Source of the DNA: a virus
Virus record (IMG/VR): IMGVR_UViG_3300032241_001386
Coordinates: 1-34,504 of that record
Length of the DNA stretch: 34,504 bases
Reading direction: 5' to 3' (one strand)
This document shows, in pieces, positions 29,678 to 34,504 of this stretch (position 1 is the first letter of the stretch; every line of letters begins with the position of its first letter). The translations under genes were made by a program, and so were the position numbers. The notes beneath the pieces were generated by a model, which searched no databases, was not told where the DNA came from, and saw nothing but the letters and a program-made list of their open reading frames with translations.

Positions 29678-30964
29678 TTAGTAAATTACTATTTGTCCTT
29701 TGATTACGTGTCTATGTTGTTTAACAGAGGATGGATTTTGATCTAAAGATAAAGATTTTGTTTTAAATCCTTTATTGTTTTGTTCAATGATACTATCGCC
29801 AATATAGTAATACGGACTTCCAAATATACCTATTTCATCTGGTTTTCCATTTGTTAAACTTATATACTTAGAATCTAGATTATCTAGCAAATATGTAATC
29901 CCAGACTCCCAGACAGAATATAATTTAGTATCTTTAAAATTAACGTGAAACCAATAATCCATCTGATTGAATATATTACTAGTAGGTTTTAAAGTTTGAA
30001 AAGTATGAAAATCATAATCTGGGTATATAATGTATTTAACTATTTGTTCGTATACAGTACGCCTAGCCAGATTATTGTTAGGCCATTGTAATACTCCTCG
30101 CATTTGAGAATTTTGTGGCATACTAAACCAACGTTTAACTTCATGTGCTTGTTTGGCTATTAGCTCAGGGCAATCAGGAGACCAATAAAAAAATTCATTT
30201 GTAATGTTAGTATAGTCATCTATTACTTGATTATTGTGGTTGGCTATTCCGTCTAAGAAAAATAAAAAAATTTTATCGTCTTTAATGCAAATTTTAGGTT
30301 TATCAACTCCATAAATTACGCACATTTTATATACCCGATCAGCAGTATTTTTATTATTAATAAGATGTTTAAATTTACTAGAATGACCGGGTTGTAAATA
30401 ATGTCTGGTGCGAAAGATCCACGACTCGTCTTTATCGTCGGATTCTTTAATCATATCTTCTGTATAATCATGCACTGTAATTTTAGTCTCGGGATAGTTA
30501 GTAGCAATCCAGTTCAACAAAGGCTTTGCCGCAAATTCCCATTCGCTTAAAGTATTCTCGGGCCGAGTATCAGTTGGATCACCTGATACCCCTTTTTCTC
30601 CCTGTTTAGGGTATCGAAAGATCACTTCGTCTAGGTGTATACCATTGAGTAAAAAGCTGTAAGCAACAGTGGTACTATCACTACCACCACTAAGTTCTAG
30701 TCTAATATAATCATAGGTGTCACGTAGTTGTTGAGCACGTCGACGATATAATTCTCGCAATGATTCTTCGGGTTCTATGTGCCATGGGTATTTAACAAAT
30801 ACATCTTCATTAAAGAACCATGTAACGTCTAGGTTCTTTTTTGAGGCCTCAATTAAGGCCTGTATTTTATTGTAATATATTTCGTCGCCTACTAGATAAT
30901 ATCCTAGTTTTTTATTAGGGTCAAATTTAACACCAGCATGGGAAGTATGTTCTATTTTGTTCAT
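29678..30964 (-). CDS. PP-loop ATPase, asparagine-synthase-like (paralogue 2)
   Basis: The 428-residue protein has the pyrophosphate-binding loop SGGSDSTT at residues 92-99 behind a 75-residue N-terminal domain, as in the copy at 15375, and continues with the shared ENTLSE(W/Y)(E/K)FAA(K/Q)PLL and HDYTEDM blocks. It should activate a substrate by adenylation; no glutaminase or ammonia-producing domain is present. It starts at a TAATG overlap with paralogue 3 upstream, so the pair is co-translated. The two are alike over almost the full length, in DNA as well as protein, which points to a recent tandem duplication. It converges on a tRNA-Ser gene one base away. Confidence 0.75.
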   Translation of the reverse strand: MNKIEHTSHAGVKFDPNKKLGYYLVGDEIYYNKIQALIEASKKNLDVTWFFNEDVFVKYPWHIEPEESLRELYRRRAQQLRDTYDYIRLELSGGSDSTTVAYSFLLNGIHLDEVIFRYPKQGEKGVSGDPTDTRPENTLSEWEFAAKPLLNWIATNYPETKITVHDYTEDMIKESDDKDESWIFRTRHYLQPGHSSKFKHLINNKNTADRVYKMCVIYGVDKPKICIKDDKIFLFFLDGIANHNNQVIDDYTNITNEFFYWSPDCPELIAKQAHEVKRWFSMPQNSQMRGVLQWPNNNLARRTVYEQIVKYIIYPDYDFHTFQTLKPTSNIFNQMDYWFHVNFKDTKLYSVWESGITYLLDNLDSKYISLTNGKPDEIGIFGSPYYYIGDSIIEQNNKGFKTKSLSLDQNPSSVKQHRHVIKGQIVIY

Positions 30965-32262
30965 TAGTAAATTACCAGTTTGCCATTGATTATATGCCTA
31001 CTCTGTCTAGGTGCATAATCAAGGGTTTGACTTAATCTTAACGATTTTGTATTAAAACCAGACACATTGTGATGTGCAAACTTGTCATCCGCAAAATAAT
31101 AATACATACTTTCAAACATTTGAATGTCTGTTGGGCGACCTAATCGTTTGCCCACGTATTGTGGATCAATATTATCTAGAAAATAGTTAATCCCTGATTC
31201 CCACGCAGCATACAAGTTAGTTTCTTTGAAGTTTTGATGAAACCATTGATCCATCTCGTTGTATATATTATTAGTGGGTTTGTTGGTCTGGAATGTATGA
31301 AAATCATAGTCGGGATATACAATACGTTTTACAAGTAGTTCATAAAATGTACGCACAGCAAAACTAGAGTTAGGCCATTGTAATACTCCTCGCATTTGAG
31401 AATTTTGCGGCATATCAAACCAACGTTTAATTTCGTGTGCTTGTTTGGCTATTAGTTTGGTACATTCTGGAGCCCAAAAAAAGAATTCATTTACAACATC
31501 TGATGTTTCTGCAGCAATTTCATTGGTATAACTAGCGATCCCGTCCTGAAAATATAAAAAGAATTTATCATCTTTGATAAAAATTTTAGCCTTGTCGACC
31601 CCGTATAACAAACACATTTTATTAGTTTGATTTAATAATTGTTGATGTTCTTTTAAGTGTCGATCTTCAAACTTATGTATATGTCCTGGTTGCAAATAGT
31701 GTTTAGTTCGAAAAATCCATGATTCATCTTTTGAGCCAGCTTCGGCTATCATATCTTCTGTATAATCATGTACAGTAATTTTAGTCTCGGGATAATTAGT
31801 AGCTATCCAGTTCAACAAAGGCTTTGCCGCAAATTCCCATTCGCTTAAAGTATTCTCGGCATGAGTATTATACGGATTTCCTGTCATACCTTTTTCTCCT
31901 TGTTTGGGATAACGAAAGATCACTTCGTCTAGATGTATGTTATTAAGTAAAAAACTATAAGCAACCGTAGTGCTATCACTACCACCACTAAGTTCTAGTC
32001 TAATATAATCATAGGTGTCACGTAATTGTTGAGCACGTTGACGATATAATTCTCGTAATGATTCTTCAGGCTCAATATGCCAGGGATATTTAACAAACAC
32101 ATCTTCATTAAAGAACCATGTAACGTCTAGGTTCTTTTTTGAGGCATCTATTAGAGCTTGTATTTTATTGTAATATATTTCGTCGCCTACAAGATAATAG
32201 CCTAGTTTTTTATTAGGTTCAAACTTAACGCCAGCGTGGGAAGTGTGTTCTATTTTGTTCAT
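30964..32262 (-). CDS. PP-loop ATPase, asparagine-synthase-like (paralogue 3)
   Basis: At 432 residues this is the upstream member of the tandem pair. The N-terminal 95 residues are almost identical to paralogue 2, including SGGSDSTT at 92-99. The two differ most in the middle (about residues 195-260), the part facing the substrate in related folds, so specificity may have diverged. Its start lies about 95 bases from a divergent tRNA-Thr gene; an AATAAATA string lies upstream on this strand and no good ribosome-binding site is seen. With paralogue 1 beside the CAU tRNA, all three PP-loop genes border tRNA genes. Confidence 0.75.
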   Translation of the reverse strand: MNKIEHTSHAGVKFEPNKKLGYYLVGDEIYYNKIQALIDASKKNLDVTWFFNEDVFVKYPWHIEPEESLRELYRQRAQQLRDTYDYIRLELSGGSDSTTVAYSFLLNNIHLDEVIFRYPKQGEKGMTGNPYNTHAENTLSEWEFAAKPLLNWIATNYPETKITVHDYTEDMIAEAGSKDESWIFRTKHYLQPGHIHKFEDRHLKEHQQLLNQTNKMCLLYGVDKAKIFIKDDKFFLYFQDGIASYTNEIAAETSDVVNEFFFWAPECTKLIAKQAHEIKRWFDMPQNSQMRGVLQWPNSSFAVRTFYELLVKRIVYPDYDFHTFQTNKPTNNIYNEMDQWFHQNFKETNLYAAWESGINYFLDNIDPQYVGKRLGRPTDIQMFESMYYYFADDKFAHHNVSGFNTKSLRLSQTLDYAPRQSRHIINGKLVIY

Positions 32263-32305
32263 TAGTGGGGAATAAAGGAAGTTCTGTAATATTTATTATT
32301 AGTTG

Positions 32306-32334
32306 TTGACGCTAGAATAAAAAATCTATATAAT
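32306..32334 (+). promoter_or_regulatory. Sigma70-type promoter of tRNA-Thr
   Basis: TTGACG at 32306-32311 and TATAAT at 32329-32334 with a 17-base spacer, 25 bases before the tRNA. Confidence 0.75.
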
Positions 32335-32358
32335 AAAAATATATTAAATAAAAGTATC

Positions 32359-32434
32359 GCCCGTTTAGCTCATTTGGTAGAGCAACTGATTTGTAATCAG
32401 TAGGTGGTCAGTTCGAATCCGACAACGGGCACCA
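32359..32434 (+). tRNA. tRNA-Thr (anticodon UGU)
   Basis: Acceptor GCCCGTT with AACGGGC, anticodon loop TTTGTAA, A73, encoded CCA. Transcription may continue into the parvulin gene 18 bases downstream. Confidence 0.95.
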
Positions 32435-32452
32435 ATTTCAAATAGGAAAATC

Positions 32453-32722
32453 ATGCAAGTAACCTGCAGTCATATTTTAGTTCCGACTCTGGAACAAGCT
32501 CAAGATCTACATACCCGCATCGTAGCCGGTGCTAACTTTGCCCAAATGGCCATGGAACACAGCCTTTGTAATAGTGCTTCAGTTGGTGGCAACCTAGGAG
32601 CATTTGGACCAGGCCAAATGGTTCCTGAATTTGAACAGGTGGCTTTTGCCTGTCCAGTTAATGCTATGAGCCAACCAGTGCAAACACAGTTTGGCTACCA
32701 CCTAATACTACGTACAGCTTGA
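32453..32722 (+). CDS. ppiC: Parvulin-type peptidyl-prolyl isomerase
   Basis: The 89-residue protein is a single parvulin domain, close in length to E. coli PpiC (93). It has the SHILV strand at residues 6-10, a helix, GGNLGAFGPGQMVPEFEQVAF (split over residues 46-66; key Gly, Phe and Met), and the closing FGYHLI strand. It catalyses proline cis-trans isomerisation and would act in the cytoplasm, as no signal peptide is present. It could assist folding of virion or host proteins. A GGAAA ribosome-binding site precedes the ATG. Two bases separate it from the next gene. Confidence 0.88.
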   Translation: MQVTCSHILVPTLEQAQDLHTRIVAGANFAQMAMEHSLCNSASVGGNLGAFGPGQMVPEFEQVAFACPVNAMSQPVQTQFGYHLILRTA

Positions 32723-32724
32723 TC

Positions 32725-32901
32725 ATGGCAGAAGAAAAGAAAAGTAAAAATCCATTTATAGCCGCTGCACAGGCCGCTAAAGACTCTGCGGCCAATCCCA
32801 AGATACCTGGTGCCAAGACAGCACAGGTACAAAAAGCCAAATTTGGCACACAGGTACAGGGCAATAAACCAGCTAAAAGATCCGCTGGCCGTGGTCGTTA
32901 A
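32725..32901 (+). CDS. Small basic Lys/Ala-rich protein
   Basis: The ATG at 32725 lies two bases after the parvulin stop, so translation is probably coupled. The 58-residue product is rich in Lys, Ala and Gln, lacks Cys and aromatic residues apart from two Phe, and ends in an Arg/Gly tail (KRSAGRGR). It looks disordered and could bind nucleic acid. No family is recognised. Confidence 0.55.
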   Translation: MAEEKKSKNPFIAAAQAAKDSAANPKIPGAKTAQVQKAKFGTQVQGNKPAKRSAGRGR

Positions 32902-32957
32902 GTACCTACTTAATTGTATTTTTTACTCAAAAACTACTAGAATCGCATTTAGCCTTA

Positions 32958-32986
32958 TTGACATATTTGGAATAAGAATATATTAT
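32958..32986 (+). promoter_or_regulatory. Sigma70-type promoter of the porin gene
   Basis: TTGACA at 32958-32963 and TATTAT at 32981-32986 with a 17-base spacer. A perfect GACACC-AAC-GGTGTC hairpin at 33013-33027 lies in the 5' leader, and a second TATAAT (33005-33010) lacks a -35. Confidence 0.65.
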
Positions 32987-33049
32987 ATCATATTAACATA
33001 GCTATATAATACTGACACCAACGGTGTCATAACAAAAAGGAAATTACGA

Positions 33050-33760
33050 ATGAAAAAATTATTAACCGCATTACTGATCGTGGCAGGTGTAAGTGTAGCA
33101 CAAGCAGAAGTATCAACCAACTTAGGCGCAGTCAGTGACTATCGCTTCCGTGGTATCAGTCAAACTCAATTGGCACCAGCAGTACAAGGTGGAATTGATT
33201 TTGCCGATAAAAGCGGACTCTATATTGGTAACTGGAATAGTTCAGTTAGCAGTCAGATGTACACTAACGGCGCAGGATTAGAAAGCGATTTCTATGCTGG
33301 ATACAAAAAAGAGTTTGGTGGAATTACATTCGACGTTGGTTCTTACAACTATCTCTATCCACGTGCCTCTGCCGCCAATGGTGCTCGGTTCGACACCAAC
33401 GAAGTTTACATTGGTGCCTCACGTGGCCCAGTTGCACTTAAAGCAAGTCAATCACTGAGTGATTATTTTGGTACAGCAAACAGCACAGGATCACGTTACT
33501 ATCAAGCAGATGTAGCCTTCCCAGTTGCCGCTAAGATAACACTAAATGCTCATGCTGGTATGACCAGTGTTGCCAATAACTCAACAGCAAATTATAATGA
33601 TTATAATGTTGGTGCAACATACGATTTATCTGGTTGGGCAATCAGTGCCAAGTATTATACAAACAGTTCGTTAGGTTCTAGTGTCGTCGGTAATAATACT
33701 ATCAACGGTTTAGATCTAACCAAAAACGCATTTGTATTATCAGCAAGCAAGTCATTCTAA
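33050..33760 (+). CDS. TorF-type outer-membrane protein (putative porin)
   Basis: The 236-residue protein has a classic signal peptide, MKKLLTALLIVAGVSVAQA, cut before EVS. The mature part begins with SDYRFRGISQTQ, a hallmark of the TorF/gcw_chp family of proteobacterial outer-membrane proteins, and shows alternating amphipathic strands and a C-terminal Phe for barrel assembly. It would be inserted in the host outer membrane, where it might alter permeability or mask a phage receptor. It is a separate unit with its own promoter, GGA ribosome-binding site and strong terminator. Such a gene in a phage was probably captured from a host. Confidence 0.85.
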   Translation: MKKLLTALLIVAGVSVAQAEVSTNLGAVSDYRFRGISQTQLAPAVQGGIDFADKSGLYIGNWNSSVSSQMYTNGAGLESDFYAGYKKEFGGITFDVGSYNYLYPRASAANGARFDTNEVYIGASRGPVALKASQSLSDYFGTANSTGSRYYQADVAFPVAAKITLNAHAGMTSVANNSTANYNDYNVGATYDLSGWAISAKYYTNSSLGSSVVGNNTINGLDLTKNAFVLSASKSF

Positions 33761-33781
33761 TCTAATTTAGAGCAACAAAAT

Positions 33782-33804
33782 AACCCGCTTCGGCGGGTTT
33801 TTTA
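33782..33804 (+). terminator. Strong intrinsic terminator after the porin gene
   Basis: AACCCGC pairs with GCGGGTT around a TTCG tetraloop (33782-33799), followed by T residues. It resembles bacterial terminators and may have come with the porin gene. Confidence 0.92.
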
Positions 33805-33833
33805 TTGACCTTTAATTCAATGCCTGCTATACT
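33805..33833 (+). promoter_or_regulatory. Sigma70-type promoter
   Basis: TTGACC at 33805-33810 and TATACT at 33828-33833 with a 17-base spacer, about 30 bases before the next ATG and abutting the preceding terminator. Confidence 0.7.
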
Positions 33834-33863
33834 ACATAAAGTTCAACTCCTAAAGGAATCGTT

Positions 33864-34028
33864 ATGTTTGAAAGTTTAGAAATCCGCAGAGCGGCAAATG
33901 GTTTTATTTTGGTAGTCAATACCGAAGAAGATGCACAAGAGTTTGTCTACGATACCGAACGTAAACTAGTTCGTGTTGTTAAACAATACCTAGGCGAACG
34001 TGTGAGCAAAGAAGAGATTGCTATTTGA
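33864..34028 (+). CDS. Unknown 54-residue protein
   Basis: The small gene has an AAAGGA ribosome-binding site and a good promoter. The product is highly charged, with an N-terminal strand pair (LEIRRAANGFILVVNT) and a helical second half. No motif is recognised. Its TGA shares one base with the ATG of the methyltransferase gene (TGATG), so both are co-translated. Confidence 0.65.
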   Translation: MFESLEIRRAANGFILVVNTEEDAQEFVYDTERKLVRVVKQYLGERVSKEEIAI

Positions 34029-34504
34029 TGAGTCGTTGGTATAGAGAATCGATTAAACAAGGGCAAACATCGCCCAATTACCTAGCCGCATTTGCCGTTA
34101 ATTGCATTAACCCAATATCAGTGGATCTAAACCGTCCGTTGACCATACTAGATGTTGGATGCGGGTCCGGCGAACAATTTAGTAATATATCTAATCGTGT
34201 TGGCCTAGAAAAGTTTAGCAAAAAGCTGGGCATCGAGTGGTCACCGTCGGCAGTTAAAAAACACCAGACAAAGTCAATCTTTGATCAGGTGGTACATTGT
34301 GAATCTGATCGATTGCCTTTTGCTGATCAAGAGTTTGATATTGTTACCAGTGTTGAAAATTTAGAACACTTATATGCCGAGGATGTTCGATTGGCCGTTG
34401 AAGAATTGAAACGTGTAGCAGACTACGTTATATTAATTACTCCCTTGCCCGTGGATGTAATTAATTATCAATTTCTAAACAGAGAAATAGCCGAAGCTTC
34501 GGCT
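34028..34504 (+). CDS. SAM-dependent methyltransferase, 3' end outside the window
   Basis: The frame is open from the ATG at 34028 to the window end, giving 159 residues with no stop. It has the class I SAM-binding motif LDVGCGSGEQ at about residues 43-52, an IEWSPSAV segment, a D-RLPFADQEFDIV segment typical of type 11 methyltransferases, and ENLEH. This is the ubiquinone/menaquinone-type methyltransferase fold. It is coupled to the upstream small gene. The acceptor is unknown. Confidence 0.8.
   Translation, partial: MSRWYRESIKQGQTSPNYLAAFAVNCINPISVDLNRPLTILDVGCGSGEQFSNISNRVGLEKFSKKLGIEWSPSAVKKHQTKSIFDQVVHCESDRLPFADQEFDIVTSVENLEHLYAEDVRLAVEELKRVADYVILITPLPVDVINYQFLNREIAEASA

Noticed and set aside
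1-34504. CRISPR arrays, transposase genes and integrase genes
   Set aside because: No regularly spaced repeats, transposase motifs or integrase-like proteins were found.

Overview
The window reads as part of a T4-like (myovirus-type) tailed phage genome, AT-rich by eye, that probably infects a freshwater betaproteobacterium. The phage core is clear: a gp17-type large terminase, a gp32-type single-strand binding protein, a UvsX-type recombinase, a UvsY-like mediator, several proteins starting with peptides like the T4 capsid-targeting sequence, and a large tRNA array. The host guess rests on cargo typical of Betaproteobacteria (a TctC/Bug periplasmic binding protein, TRAP/DctP binding proteins, a TorF-type outer-membrane protein) and on host-like sigma70 promoters, one followed by an rRNA-type boxA. 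It is an inference; no host marker gene is present.

Layout. 1-6.3 kb: head and packaging block with small putative internal head proteins, an HNH endonuclease, an SGNH-hydrolase-like gene, the terminase and a large unknown protein. 6.3-7.4 kb: gp32 between two intrinsic terminators. 7.4-15.3 kb: a tightly overlapping recombination operon (UvsX, UvsY) interleaved with three radical-SAM proteins, a methyltransferase and a 518-residue putative internal head protein. 15.3-22.3 kb: a cargo island with a tRNA reading CAU, a PP-loop ATPase, three DctP-type binding proteins without signal peptides (one frameshifted), a secreted TctC-type binding protein, a peroxiredoxin-like protein without its catalytic Cys, a methyltransferase, a TctC remnant and a 136-bp direct repeat carrying a promoter. 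22.3-32.4 kb: 21 more tRNA genes in blocks, several preceded by structured non-coding RNA, interrupted by a reverse-strand adenylation enzyme with a DUF6356-like membrane protein, a fourth radical-SAM protein, a DUF7448-like protein, a metallophosphoesterase and two tandem PP-loop paralogues. 32.4-34.5 kb: a parvulin, a small basic protein, an outer-membrane porin, a small protein and a methyltransferase cut by the window end.

How it may fit together. The unusual theme is a set of small-molecule or macromolecule modifying enzymes (four radical SAM, three PP-loop, one ANL adenylation enzyme, three SAM methyltransferases) placed in the recombination operon and beside tRNA genes. RNA, peptide or surface-glycan modification are all possible, and the sequence does not decide between them. 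The tRNA region looks engineered for high output: near-perfect sigma70 promoters with 17-bp spacers, a boxA, and a roughly 280-nt RNA closed by a perfect 16-bp helix. That RNA, the boxA leader, the tRNA-like element in a 13-bp helix and the swapped T-loop bases in four tRNAs are the best candidates for something undescribed.
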